NCBI RefSeq assembly: GCF_014642405.1
Contig: NZ_BMIN01000007.1
Location: 1 to 64,000, forward strand
From: Pontibacillus salipaludis
Lineage (GTDB): Bacteria > Bacillota > Bacilli > Bacillales > BH030062
Reading direction: 5' to 3'
DNA length: 64,000 bases
Position numbers and translations under genes: made by a program. Under the pieces are notes generated by a model, which was not told the origin of the DNA, made no database searches, and was given only the letters and a program-made list of their open reading frames with translations. Of this stretch, positions 50,322 to 58,998 are shown in pieces (positions within the stretch are counted from its first letter, which is position 1; each line of letters begins with the position of its first letter).

Positions 50322-52262
50322 TTAGGCTTTTTCTTTTGTCCAGTTAATAAGTCCACCTTTTAGCATCATATCAACTTGACGACTTGATAATGTGTGGCGT
50401 AATTGTACTTCATGATTCTTATCTTTTAGTTTCGCTGTAATGGTTTCTCCATTTTTCATCGCTTGACGCAATCCACTAAACTGAATCACATCACCTTGCT
50501 CAATTTTCTCTACTTCTGAACTTTCAGAGAATGTGAGCGGAAGAACGCCAAAGTTAACTAGATTTTGCCAATGAATACGGGCAAAGTCTTGCACAATGGC
50601 TACTCGAAGCCCCAGATAACGAGGAGCTAGAGCTGCGTGCTCCCGACTTGAGCCCTGACCATAGTTGTATCCTCCAACGATGGCATGTCCACCTTTCTCC
50701 TTCGTTTCCATTGCTCTGTCGTAGTAAGTGTCATCGACAATTTCAAACGTGAATTTACTAATTTCAGGCAGATTACTACGATAAGGAAGAACGCGCGCAC
50801 CGCCTGCTAAAATCTCATCAGTGGAGATATTATCGCCCATTTTTAGTAAGATCGGCAATTCAAGCTGGTCTGGCAACTCATCCATTTCAGGAATGGATGC
50901 AATATTTGGACCTTTTACAAGTTCTACATTCTTCGCCTCATCTTCTGGCAATGGATACTCCAGTAAGCTTGTATCCACCGTTGGATGGGCTGGCTCTTCT
51001 ACTTTCGGATACTCGCCAAGGTCTCTTGGATCCACTATTTTTCCATATAGCGCTGAAGCTGCTGCTGTTTCCGGTCCACAAAGGAACACACTGTCTTCTT
51101 TCGTACCAGAACGACCAGGGAAGTTACGCGGTGTTGTACGAAGGCTGTTTCTTCCCGTTGCAGGTGCTTGTCCCATACCAATACATCCGTTACAACCTGC
51201 CTGGTGCAAACGGCCTCCGCTAGATAAAAGACTAGCGATATGGTTATCTTTCACTAAGTCTTGAAGCATTTGACGAGAAGTTGGGTTAAGGTCAAACGAA
51301 ACGCCTTGCGCAACGGACTTTCCTTTTACAATCTCAGCAGCTATAGCAAAATCACGGTACCCCGGATTAGCTGAGGAACCTATATAAGACTGATAGATTG
51401 GCTCGCCTGCAACTTCACGGACAGGTACCACATTACCAGGGCTTGAAGGTTTAGCGATTAATGGTTCAAGCTCTGACAAGTTGATGGTTTCGTGTAAGTC
51501 ATAGTCAGCGTCCTTATCAGCTACTAGTTCAATCCAGTCTTCTTCTCGCTCTTGACGTTTTAAGTAATCCTTTACAACTTCATCTGAAGGAAATACAGTG
51601 CCTGTCGCTCCTAGCTCTGCTCCCATATTTGCAATAACATGGCGGTCCATGGCGGATAATTCTTTTAAGCCTGGTCCATAATATTCAATTACTTTACCAA
51701 CACCGCCTTTTACATCATGGCGACGAAGCATCTCAAGAATAACGTCCTTTGCACCTACCCAATCAGGAAGTTCTCCTTTTACATACACGCCCCAGACTTC
51801 AGGCATTTTTACGTAAAATGGTTCACCTGCAATGGCCATGGCTACATCAATTCCGCCAGCTCCCATCGCCAGCATTCCCATACACCCATTGGCACAAGTA
51901 TGGCTGTCTGAGCCAAGTAACGTTTGTCCTGGTTTTGCCAGGCGCTGCATATGGACCGGGTGACTGACACCATTTCCTGGACGACTGAAATGCAGTCCAA
52001 ATCGCTGAGCTGCACTTTCTAAGAATAAGTGGTCATCAGGGTTCTTACTATCTTCTTGAATTAAGTTATGATCCACATATTGCGCGGAAGCTTCCGTTTT
52101 ACGATAATCAAGACCCATTGCCTCAAGTTCAAGCATAACCATCGTTCCTGTAGCATCCTGGGTTAACGTTTGGTCGATCTTTAGCCCGATCTCTTCACCA
52201 GGCTTCATTTCTCCTTTTACAAGATGATCCTGAATAAGTTTCTGGGTTACATTGTATCCCAT
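50322..52262 (-). CDS. Aconitate hydratase, short (Aquifex-type) form
   Basis: 646 residues. The iron-sulfur cysteines are in GSDSHTCANG (about residue 119) and GCNGCIGMGQ (about 356-359). The C-terminal swivel domain shows GDNISTDEILAGG and NYGQGSSREHAALAPRYLG. At about 650 residues it is shorter than the 900-residue CitB/AcnA of Bacillus and fits the putative-aconitase group also related to isopropylmalate isomerase. It isomerises citrate or a homologous acid in the cytoplasm. ATG at 52262 has AGGAGG six bases upstream. Confidence 0.88.
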   Translation of the reverse strand: MGYNVTQKLIQDHLVKGEMKPGEEIGLKIDQTLTQDATGTMVMLELEAMGLDYRKTEASAQYVDHNLIQEDSKNPDDHLFLESAAQRFGLHFSRPGNGVSHPVHMQRLAKPGQTLLGSDSHTCANGCMGMLAMGAGGIDVAMAIAGEPFYVKMPEVWGVYVKGELPDWVGAKDVILEMLRRHDVKGGVGKVIEYYGPGLKELSAMDRHVIANMGAELGATGTVFPSDEVVKDYLKRQEREEDWIELVADKDADYDLHETINLSELEPLIAKPSSPGNVVPVREVAGEPIYQSYIGSSANPGYRDFAIAAEIVKGKSVAQGVSFDLNPTSRQMLQDLVKDNHIASLLSSGGRLHQAGCNGCIGMGQAPATGRNSLRTTPRNFPGRSGTKEDSVFLCGPETAAASALYGKIVDPRDLGEYPKVEEPAHPTVDTSLLEYPLPEDEAKNVELVKGPNIASIPEMDELPDQLELPILLKMGDNISTDEILAGGARVLPYRSNLPEISKFTFEIVDDTYYDRAMETKEKGGHAIVGGYNYGQGSSREHAALAPRYLGLRVAIVQDFARIHWQNLVNFGVLPLTFSESSEVEKIEQGDVIQFSGLRQAMKNGETITAKLKDKNHEVQLRHTLSSRQVDMMLKGGLINWTKEKA

Positions 52263-52401
52263 CATTGGCCTCCTTCATGTACTTGTTCCTATTCTTCTTA
52301 ATTTTCTATTTATTCTTTACCCTGTAATCGATACCATCAATCTAATCTTTACTGTAAAATTACAATATTTGTACTATTTGAAAATGCTTTGTGTTAATGG
52401 C

Positions 52402-52432
52402 AAAAAAAAAAGACCCTTTAGAGGGCCTTCTA
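52402..52432 (-). terminator. Terminator after the 52440 gene
   Basis: AAGGCCCTC and AGGGTCTT-type arms pair imperfectly; ten T follow on the minus strand. Confidence 0.8.
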
Positions 52433-52439
52433 TAAATTA

Positions 52440-52853
52440 TTATTCTGATGTCTGACTCACTTTTAAAACCTCATTGATTAATGAATCTAAAAAATCAAAC
52501 ATGAAGGCTGGAGACTTGCTCTTTATCCGCTCTCCAATTTCAGTCACTTCAATCCCTTCAACTTGATCCACTTCCTTCAGAAAGCTTCGCAGCCCATCTA
52601 TGGTTGGAATACTTAAAGCATACTGTACGATATCCTCCATTAACTGACTTCGAAATGCATGACGCTCCAGATGGTCTCCTATGGATTGATAGAGGAGTTG
52701 TAGGTGCTCTAGCGTTAGAGACACCAATTTTTGATTCTCACCCTTCCCAATAGCGATCTGATAATCGCCGTTAAAGGAAAAGGTTATATGTAAGGAGTTA
52801 TGTATAGAATCCGTGTAGTCTTCGAACACTCTAGTAAATGCCTCTAGCTGCAT
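52440..52853 (-). CDS. Protein of unknown function
   Basis: 137 residues, soluble, mostly acidic, with mixed strand and helix character (SLHITFSFNGDYQIAIGKG, then LTLEHLQLLYQSIGDHLERH). AAGAGG lies eight bases before ATG 52853; a GTG three codons earlier overlaps the site. No family recognised. Own terminator downstream, so it is probably a single-gene unit. Confidence 0.6.
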   Translation of the reverse strand: MQLEAFTRVFEDYTDSIHNSLHITFSFNGDYQIAIGKGENQKLVSLTLEHLQLLYQSIGDHLERHAFRSQLMEDIVQYALSIPTIDGLRSFLKEVDQVEGIEVTEIGERIKSKSPAFMFDFLDSLINEVLKVSQTSE

Positions 52854-52957
52854 CTTTCCCACCTCTTTTTCTTGATATATTACTTAATCGCTCCCTGACC
52901 CGGGCTAAGATTTTGCAGACAAGCACCAAAAAACTGCTTCCATCCGAAAGCAGCTTC

Positions 52958-53326
52958 TTAATTATTGTACCATTTTACTTTTTGACGCAACACTTCAAGT
53001 ACAATTTCATCGAATAATGTCCACCAAACGTGCATTCCACTACTCTCTGGATGGAGAGCTTGAAAGTACTTAGAACCTCGTATTAACACGATATTATTAT
53101 GAGCTTTTGCTTTTTTCCAAAACTGCCATTCTTTAAGAATCCAAGACCATACCTCTTCCTCGTCTTGTTTCCAGTCGAAACGCATTAACTCATATAAGCC
53201 CTCCGCTTTCATTGGATCCCAATTCTTAACCTTAGGCTCTTTTAATGCATTATGTTTTTCAGCATAATTAACTAGCTCTTCATCAAAGCGTGCACTTAAC
53301 ATTTGAATAAAAGAGATCCGCTCCAC
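52958..53326 (-). CDS. Protein of unknown function, tryptophan-rich
   Basis: 122 residues, soluble, with nine tryptophans (for example DEEEVWSWILKEWQFWKKA and MHVWWTLFDE). Starts at GTG 53326, seven bases after GAGGGT. I do not recognise the family. It is followed by the 52440 gene but with about 100 bp between, so co-transcription is uncertain. Confidence 0.6.
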   Translation of the reverse strand: MERISFIQMLSARFDEELVNYAEKHNALKEPKVKNWDPMKAEGLYELMRFDWKQDEEEVWSWILKEWQFWKKAKAHNNIVLIRGSKYFQALHPESSGMHVWWTLFDEIVLEVLRQKVKWYNN

Positions 53327-53494
53327 CTATGTCACCCTCTTTCGATGTCCCTGCTATTTGAAATCATTACATCAACAGTACGTTCTCCCAATTAATATCC
53401 CTATTTTAACTGATAATAAAACCTATTACCAAAAAAAGCAACCCCCCTCAAAAAATCCCAAAGCATCAACACTCAAACGTTTATCGCATTAACG

Positions 53495-53570
53495 CATTAA
53501 ACGGTGCCAGACACGCTTCAACACGTTAAAGTACTCCATGGTGCCTGGCACGCTTTAGTGCTTTACTATA
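53495..53570. repeat. GGTGTCTGGCAC-type repeat, two arms
   Basis: CGGTGCCAGACACGC (53502-53516) and ATGGTGCCTGGCACGC (53538-53553), with CATTAA, CGTTAAAG and CTTTAGTGCTTTA around them. Pairing is imperfect. The same family as at 33820. Confidence 0.65.
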
Positions 53571-53572
53571 TA

Positions 53573-53608
53573 AAAAAACCTCTGGCTTTTTGGCCAGAGG
53601 TTTTTTAT
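53573..53608 (-). terminator. Terminator after the DUF3892 gene
   Basis: AAAAAACCTCTGGC and GCCAGAGGTTTTTT form a strong symmetrical stem. Confidence 0.92.
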
Positions 53609-53611
53609 TGA

Positions 53612-53836
53612 TTAAAATAATGGTAAATTAGCTAAATTGTTCGTTGGGTCGCCGTCTGGTTCGCTTCGCAGATGTTCTTCGTTGTCCTTGCCACGGATTA
53701 AATTCACATGCTCTAGCATGCCATCGCGAGCCATTTGTTGGGCTTCTTTATAACCTACAACCTGACCTGAAGATAACTTCATCTCTACGATCGAACCCTG
53801 GTTGTTTTTTCGGACTGCTACGATTTTTTCACTCAT
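53612..53836 (-). CDS. DUF3892 family small protein
   Basis: 74 residues. KIVAVRKNNQGSIVEMKLSSG, then GYKEAQQMARDG and the C-terminal LRSEPDGDPTNNLANLP are typical of DUF3892, small proteins common in Firmicutes with no known role. AGGAGG lies eight bases before ATG. Own terminator. Confidence 0.8.
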   Translation of the reverse strand: MSEKIVAVRKNNQGSIVEMKLSSGQVVGYKEAQQMARDGMLEHVNLIRGKDNEEHLRSEPDGDPTNNLANLPLF

Positions 53837-53879
53837 CTACATCGCCTCCTACACATAGTATGAGGCAATACGCCGGACT

Positions 53880-54161
53880 TTATGAATCCTTCACAAAAGG
53901 AGACTTCTCTTCGACTGGGATAAACTTTGTGAAGTACGCTCCTAATAGAATAAAAATAAGCGTAAGCACCCAGCTCACGATCCCGAGAGATTCCATATGA
54001 GCGGCAATCAAATTTACTACAGCAACCGCATACAAACTGATTGAGGTTAAGTAACTCTTAAATCCCCCAACTTTTCCATATTTTCTTTTGCGTCGAATAG
54101 CTCGAAAAATTGTAATAACAATACTGACGATGAGTGCGACCCATAATAAAGTTGTAATCAT
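53880..54161 (-). CDS. Small membrane protein of unknown function
   Basis: 93 residues with three hydrophobic stretches (about 3-20, 40-57 and 61-78) and a basic loop (RAIRRKRKYGKVGGFKS). GGAG lies seven bases before ATG. No family recognised with confidence. It precedes the DUF3892 gene by 43 bp on the same strand, so the two may be co-transcribed. Confidence 0.65.
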   Translation of the reverse strand: MITTLLWVALIVSIVITIFRAIRRKRKYGKVGGFKSYLTSISLYAVAVVNLIAAHMESLGIVSWVLTLIFILLGAYFTKFIPVEEKSPFVKDS

Positions 54162-54223
54162 AACAACGCTCCATATATTAATAATTTCATGATCATTATA
54201 TCATTGCATCTGTTTAATTTGTA

Positions 54224-54251
54224 AGAAAAAGCCTCCCTTTGTTTAGGGAGG
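54224..54251 (-). terminator. Terminator after dapF
   Basis: CCTCCCT and AGGGAGG form the stem; CTTTTTCTT follows on the minus strand. Confidence 0.85.
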
Positions 54252-54260
54252 ATCTCTCAC

Positions 54261-55232
54261 TTATAATGTAATTTGCTCCTGTGCGTATGACTGCATTTTA
54301 GCATATGCATGATTCTCAGCTTCAAACAACGTACGATCCTTTACTTCTTTAATTTCACTTGATGCTACATCAAGCTGGATTGTTGATGAATAGACATACG
54401 TAGCATTCCCACGAAGTTTAATGACATAATCATCTCCATCTTTTAAGGCCGTACAAATAACAAAACCACCTCGGTTGAATACGAAGATTTCTTCATTCAA
54501 TTGATTCATTTCAACAATGACCGTGGTAAGTGCAGAAGCTGACATCGCTGTTCCACACGCATTTGTAAGCCCGACGCCACGCTCATAGGTGCGCACAAAG
54601 ACCTTCTGATCACCAAGTGGTTGAACATAACTCACATTAACTCCATTTGGAAGAAGTTCCTTGTCCTGATTGGCCACCTTTCCTAACCAAGAAAGATTTT
54701 CATCATGCACTTCTGGCACTACTGTAATTAAGTGAGGATTAGGTACACTTAAAGCCGTAAACGTTAAATCTTTAGATAAAGCAGGGATTGGTTGTTCGAT
54801 ATGGATATGATGCGGAGAATGTAGAGGCAATGAATCTGCACTAAAGGATACAGGCTCAATGTTCACTTCGAATGAAGGGATGTCTTCGTACATTTCCTCT
54901 CGCTTTACAACAGGTAAATTCGCTTCTGGAGTTTCAATCACAACTTCATCTTTTCCTAATTTCTCAGTCACATAACGAGCTACACAACGTAGTCCATTTC
55001 CGCACATTTCCGCTTCTGACCCATCCGGATTAAACATGCGCATTTGAGCTTCTGCCACATCACTATTTAATACAAAAAGGATTCCATCAGCGCCAACAAT
55101 TCCTTCTCGATTGCATAACGCCTTGGCAATCGTAACTCGATCTTCTTCACTAAAGGAATAAGCTCCTGTCATTTCATCTATTAATACAAAATCATTGTTT
55201 GACCCATGACATTTTAAAATTTCAATATTCAA
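54261..55232 (-). CDS. dapF: Diaminopimelate epimerase
   Basis: 323 residues. The two catalytic cysteines are C77 (MCGNGLRC) and C226 (TNACGTAMSASA), the proton-exchanging pair of DapF. It converts LL- to meso-diaminopimelate for lysine and peptidoglycan. It is about 40 residues longer than the usual 275-285, the extra lying at the C-terminus (EIKEVKDRTLFEAENHAY...). TTG at 55232 has AAGGAG nine bases upstream and is preferred to the earlier in-frame start. Confidence 0.92.
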   Translation of the reverse strand: MNIEILKCHGSNNDFVLIDEMTGAYSFSEEDRVTIAKALCNREGIVGADGILFVLNSDVAEAQMRMFNPDGSEAEMCGNGLRCVARYVTEKLGKDEVVIETPEANLPVVKREEMYEDIPSFEVNIEPVSFSADSLPLHSPHHIHIEQPIPALSKDLTFTALSVPNPHLITVVPEVHDENLSWLGKVANQDKELLPNGVNVSYVQPLGDQKVFVRTYERGVGLTNACGTAMSASALTTVIVEMNQLNEEIFVFNRGGFVICTALKDGDDYVIKLRGNATYVYSSTIQLDVASSEIKEVKDRTLFEAENHAYAKMQSYAQEQITL

Positions 55233-55321
55233 TCCAAAACACTCCTTCACAGTTAACTACATTACCTCTCATTCTCCCCTTTTCTCAACTATTTTTCAAG
55301 AAAAGTCGCCTGAACTTCATC

Positions 55322-55430
55322 AAAACTTTACAGCACTAAAGGGTGCCAGACACCCAGCATTACTTTAAAGCACTAAATGGTGTCTGGCACGCGGTGTCTC
55401 TTCACAGTGCTAAAGCGAGCGATATTTCAA
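55322..55430. repeat. GGTGTCTGGCAC-type repeat, two arms
   Basis: GGGTGCCAGACACCC (55341-55355) and TGGTGTCTGGCACGC (55378-55392), with CACTAAA before each and CAGTGCTAAAGCG after. The longest of the four copies in the window, between divergent dapF and the ytzI-like gene. Confidence 0.68.
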
Positions 55431-55501
55431 TCGTACGTAGGGTGTGATACAATGGAAGTGTTTTCATAGTATTATAGATTAAGTATAAGGAGGTCATGTC
55501 G

Positions 55502-55669
55502 TTGGTAGGAGTTATTGTTATCTGCCTTATCATCATGATCGCTGTATTAGCACTCACAATGGCCACCATCTCAGCTGGCTATAATCATAAAGAAACCGTC
55601 GATCCGTTACCAGATAATCCGTATGAAGACCACACCAATAATGATACGACTCATAAGACTGCAGACTAG
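55502..55669 (+). CDS. YtzI-like small membrane protein
   Basis: 55 residues. A transmembrane segment (about 3-24) is followed by SAGYNHKETVDPLPDNPYED, which resembles my memory of B. subtilis YtzI. TTG 55502 has AGGAGG eight bases upstream; the in-frame ATG two codons earlier is too close to the site. Function unknown. Confidence 0.7.
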   Translation: MVGVIVICLIIMIAVLALTMATISAGYNHKETVDPLPDNPYEDHTNNDTTHKTAD

Positions 55670-55747
55670 CGAATTCTTCAAAGAATTGCAATTCAGGAAT
55701 GAAACACCTTCATTCAGGGAAAACCACCCAAAAAGGAGGGTTCCCCT

Positions 55748-56443
55748 ATGACTTGGAATAATTCACTCGCAAACAACCTTAACTGGTCAAGCGAGATTTC
55801 AAATAAGGATGCAAAACAACAAGTGGCCAATAGAATAGCAGAACGTGTTAAAGATGGTGATGTAATCGGAGTAGGATCAGGATCAACAGCTTTCTTAGCC
55901 ATTCAATCCATTGCACGGAAGATTAAAGACCAACAGTTGAAGGTCCAAGCTATCCCAACCTCCCATGAAGTCGCCTTAACGTGCAGCATCCTCGGTATAC
56001 CTACTACCTCTCTTGCATCAGCCAAACCTGACTGGGCTTTTGATGGAGCAGATGAAGTCGATCCTATTCATCACCTTATAAAGGGACGCGGAGGTGCGAT
56101 GTTCCATGAGAAGCTGGTTATCGCGAGTAGTGATGAAACCTACATCCTTGTTGATGAATCTAAATTTGTTGATGTACTAGGCTCAAAACACCCCGTTCCT
56201 CTTGAAGTGGACCCAAGAGCCATCCACTTAGTTGAATCTCGTCTAGAGCATCTTCCTGTAAAATCCGTGACCCTAAGGACAGCGAAATCAAAAGATGGTC
56301 CTGTTCTAACAGAAGCTGGCAACGTGATTTTAGATGTTCATTTTACAACGATCGCACCCGACCTAGAGGACACTCTCTCAAAGCTACCGGGTGTAATTGA
56401 GTCTGGACTGTTTCAACATTACAAAGTCAACATTTTATCCTAA
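55748..56443 (+). CDS. rpiA: Ribose 5-phosphate isomerase A
   Basis: 231 residues. Family motifs are VGSGSTAFLAI, the catalytic AFDGADEVD and IKGRGGAMFHEKL, and the C-terminal LTEAGNVILDV. It interconverts ribose 5-phosphate and ribulose 5-phosphate in the pentose phosphate pathway. AGGAGG lies eight bases before ATG. Strong terminator after. Confidence 0.95.
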   Translation: MTWNNSLANNLNWSSEISNKDAKQQVANRIAERVKDGDVIGVGSGSTAFLAIQSIARKIKDQQLKVQAIPTSHEVALTCSILGIPTTSLASAKPDWAFDGADEVDPIHHLIKGRGGAMFHEKLVIASSDETYILVDESKFVDVLGSKHPVPLEVDPRAIHLVESRLEHLPVKSVTLRTAKSKDGPVLTEAGNVILDVHFTTIAPDLEDTLSKLPGVIESGLFQHYKVNILS

Positions 56444-56444
56444 C

Positions 56445-56479
56445 CAAAAAAAGCGCTTTGCTCTGGCAAAGCGCTTTTT
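56445..56479. terminator. Bidirectional terminator between rpiA and the Hsp20 gene
   Basis: AAAAAGCGCTTTGC and GCAAAGCGCTTTTT form a perfect 14-bp stem. Confidence 0.93.
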
Positions 56480-56481
56480 CT

Positions 56482-56904
56482 CTATTCAATCTCAATCTTT
56501 TTACCTCTTCTTTTTGGAAAGGATACCTCAAGAATACCATCTTGATGCTTAGCCTTCATGTCGCGGACAATTATATTATCTGGAAGGGAGATATTCCTTT
56601 CAAAATGGGATTTTGAACGCCTGAAATAGCCGGTTGTTGATTCAGAAACCGATTCGTCATGCTCAACTGCAATGCGCAGACTTTGGTCATACAGTTCAAT
56701 ATCAATGTTTTCTTTCGCTACACCAGGAAGCTCTACCCACACCGTAAACCTCGACTTTGTATCGTCTATCTTCACCCCAGATCCACCCTGAAACGATTCT
56801 GTAAAGAAATCATCAATCGCATCTAAAAAAGAACGGTTGGGGTTAATCTGAAACAGCTCATCGAACATACTCTTCCCACGAGCTCCTTTTTTCGATTGAC
56901 CCAT
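56482..56904 (-). CDS. Hsp20/alpha-crystallin family small heat-shock protein
   Basis: 140 residues. The alpha-crystallin domain (about 40-135) shows WVELPGVAKENIDIELYDQS, FRRSKSHFERNISLPDNI and the C-terminal GILEVSFPKRRGKKIEIE (including an IxI-type tail). It is an ATP-independent chaperone that holds unfolding proteins. AGGAG lies about seven bases before ATG. No CIRCE element recognised. Confidence 0.9.
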   Translation of the reverse strand: MGQSKKGARGKSMFDELFQINPNRSFLDAIDDFFTESFQGGSGVKIDDTKSRFTVWVELPGVAKENIDIELYDQSLRIAVEHDESVSESTTGYFRRSKSHFERNISLPDNIIVRDMKAKHQDGILEVSFPKRRGKKIEIE

Positions 56905-56988
56905 AACTAAACTCCTCCCTGCAATGCTCTATGCTTTAGCCTATGCACAAGTAAGAAAAGTGACTAGACACTTGCCCAAGAAACGCAT

Positions 56989-57020
56989 AAAAAAAGAGCA
57001 CCCTATCAAGGTGCTCTCCT
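56989..57020 (-). terminator. Terminator after the bdbD-like gene
   Basis: GAGCACC and GGTGCTC form the stem; seven T follow on the minus strand. Confidence 0.88.
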
Positions 57021-57032
57021 AAACGTCTATCT

Positions 57033-57695
57033 TTATTGATCTTCCGCCGCTTCATCAACAGCTTTTTCTAGATCTTCAAATGAAGCCCCTTCAAAGATTT
57101 CTCCGTCCACAACAAGTGTTGGCGTTGATGTAACACCTAGATCAGATACGATCTCCTTATCTGTGGATAAAGCTTCTTCACCAGCTCCATCTTCATAGGC
57201 CGTCATGACCTTTTCAATTTTTGAGTCATCTTCCACAACTGTACCTAAAGCGTCTTTAAGGTATTCATCAGTGAAAATACCTGCTTCTTGAACTTTCTCA
57301 CTCATAAGGTGTTCATGGAACTTATAAAAAGTGTCGTTTCCTAATTCTTGATAGACAACTTCAGCAAATGTTGCTGCTTTATCAGAGTCACCAATAAAAG
57401 CGTGGTTAATTAAATAAAGTTTTGCCTTCCCTGTATCCACTAACTTCTGTTTAATTTCAGGAATAGCTACTTCCTGATAATCATGACAGTGCGGACATAA
57501 ATAGTCATAAAACTCAATCATTGTTACGGGAGCATCTTCTTCACCAATGTACGGTTGATCTTCATAAAAGACGGACTCTCCGCTATTATCAGACATTTGT
57601 CGATCGATGACTACAATAATAACGACCGCTGCTATAACAATTCCGATCATCCAATAAATCCAAGCATTGCTACTTTTTTGTTGTGTCTTCGCCAT
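57033..57695 (-). CDS. BdbD/DsbA-like thiol-disulfide oxidoreductase
   Basis: 220 residues. One N-terminal anchor (about 11-31) is followed by a DsbA-type thioredoxin domain with the active site C67-P-H-C70 (YDYLCPHCHDYQ) and cis-proline in VTSTPTLVVDG. It would oxidise or isomerise disulfides outside the membrane. No BdbC/DsbB partner is adjacent. ATG at 57695 has AAGGGTG six bases upstream. Confidence 0.88.
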   Translation of the reverse strand: MAKTQQKSSNAWIYWMIGIVIAAVVIIVVIDRQMSDNSGESVFYEDQPYIGEEDAPVTMIEFYDYLCPHCHDYQEVAIPEIKQKLVDTGKAKLYLINHAFIGDSDKAATFAEVVYQELGNDTFYKFHEHLMSEKVQEAGIFTDEYLKDALGTVVEDDSKIEKVMTAYEDGAGEEALSTDKEIVSDLGVTSTPTLVVDGEIFEGASFEDLEKAVDEAAEDQ

Positions 57696-57873
57696 GTTTC
57701 TCACCCTTCTTGGTTTCACGATAATATCGATCTATATGTATAATTTTCATACTATACTCGAGGCTATTATAGGAACACTTTGAGCTAAGAGTCAAGGTAT
57801 CATACTTCTAGCTTTGTTAGCTTTATAGCAGTCCTATTACGTCTGCTCTTCTTTTCGACAATTGTGTGACACT

Positions 57874-58404
57874 TCACCCCATGAATAAAGCCCCATATAA
57901 AAGCGATCCACCAATTACGAAAGCCGGATGAACTTTAACCCTCTCAAGTAACACGTAACTCAGAGCGATTAAAAAAATCGTATGGAAGGTTCCTCCTCCC
58001 TCAAAAGATGTAACGAAAAAGCGAAAAGCAATGACACCAAGCAGTACAGCAATTGTTGGTCGCACATATAGAGTCATACGCTTCACTTTTGGGGAATCTT
58101 TATATTTATACAACAACCCAAGTAGTGCAATCATTAAAATAAGTGACGGTGCCACGGCTGCAAATACTCCTACAGCGGCGCCAAGAACACCACCTACCTC
58201 AAAGCCTATAAATCCTGCCATCTTTGTCGCAATCGGACCTGGTAACGCATTCCCCATTGCCAGTACTTCACTAAATTCATTAACGGTTAACCATTCATAG
58301 CGGCCAACTACTTCATTTTCAACAAGAGGAATCGACGCAGGGCCACCACCATAACCGAGAATTCCAGGGATAAAGAAGGCTAAAAAGATTTCCCAGTAGA
58401 TCAT
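57874..58404 (-). CDS. Chromate transporter, short-chain half (second gene)
   Basis: 176 residues with about six hydrophobic segments. It starts FLAFFIPGILGYGGGPASIPLVENEVV and carries NALPGPIATKMAGFIGF, the hallmark of the CHR family. Short-chain CHR proteins work as pairs; it overlaps the partner by four bases (ATGA) and is translationally coupled. Export of chromate is the classical role; the true substrate could be another oxyanion. Confidence 0.88.
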   Translation of the reverse strand: MIYWEIFLAFFIPGILGYGGGPASIPLVENEVVGRYEWLTVNEFSEVLAMGNALPGPIATKMAGFIGFEVGGVLGAAVGVFAAVAPSLILMIALLGLLYKYKDSPKVKRMTLYVRPTIAVLLGVIAFRFFVTSFEGGGTFHTIFLIALSYVLLERVKVHPAFVIGGSLLYGALFMG

Positions 58405-58952
58405 TGTGCATCCCCCTCTTTCTCATCTTTCTTAAAGATCGCTCCAATGAGGAGTGCTGCAATAATAATTCCAGGATGAATGCCTGCCACTTCCATTAGA
58501 AGTCCCGTTACAACGGCCATTACAAGCGTCACGGTCCAACCAAGACCACTCTTTGACTTCTTCAAAAATTGCCACGTTAACACAGCTAACATCACGCCAA
58601 CTACTGGAACAACAGCCTCTGTCATCCCCTGAACCCATGCTTGATCCTTAATAGAAGAGATCGACGTTAACAAAACAATCATAAGAACAATCGTTGGCCC
58701 CATCACTGCTAGAGTTGCATTCAACATCCCCCTTAAACCTTGAACGCGGTATCCAATATAACCCGCTAGCTTCGTAGCAATTGGACCCGGAAGTGTGTTT
58801 GCCAACGCTAGAACATCTGAGAACTCCTCATCATTCATCCACTTATATTTATCAACCACTTCTTTATGTACTAGCGGAATCGAAGCCGGTCCACCGCCAT
58901 AACCTAATATACCTACCCGAAAAAATGCCAGAAATAGATGCACTGCTTTCAT
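58401..58952 (-). CDS. Chromate transporter, short-chain half (first gene)
   Basis: 183 residues of the CHR domain: FLAFFRVGILGYGGGPASIPLVHKEVV, then NTLPGPIATKLAGYIGYRV. A homologue of its downstream partner, together they replace one long ChrA. ATG 58952 has AAAGGA seven bases upstream; the earlier start is not supported. Repeat copy E begins within 50 bp upstream. Confidence 0.88.
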   Translation of the reverse strand: MKAVHLFLAFFRVGILGYGGGPASIPLVHKEVVDKYKWMNDEEFSDVLALANTLPGPIATKLAGYIGYRVQGLRGMLNATLAVMGPTIVLMIVLLTSISSIKDQAWVQGMTEAVVPVVGVMLAVLTWQFLKKSKSGLGWTVTLVMAVVTGLLMEVAGIHPGIIIAALLIGAIFKKDEKEGDAQ

Positions 58953-58998
58953 AGTTAGTTCCTTTCTATACTTGATTATATATAATTTCATATGTATT

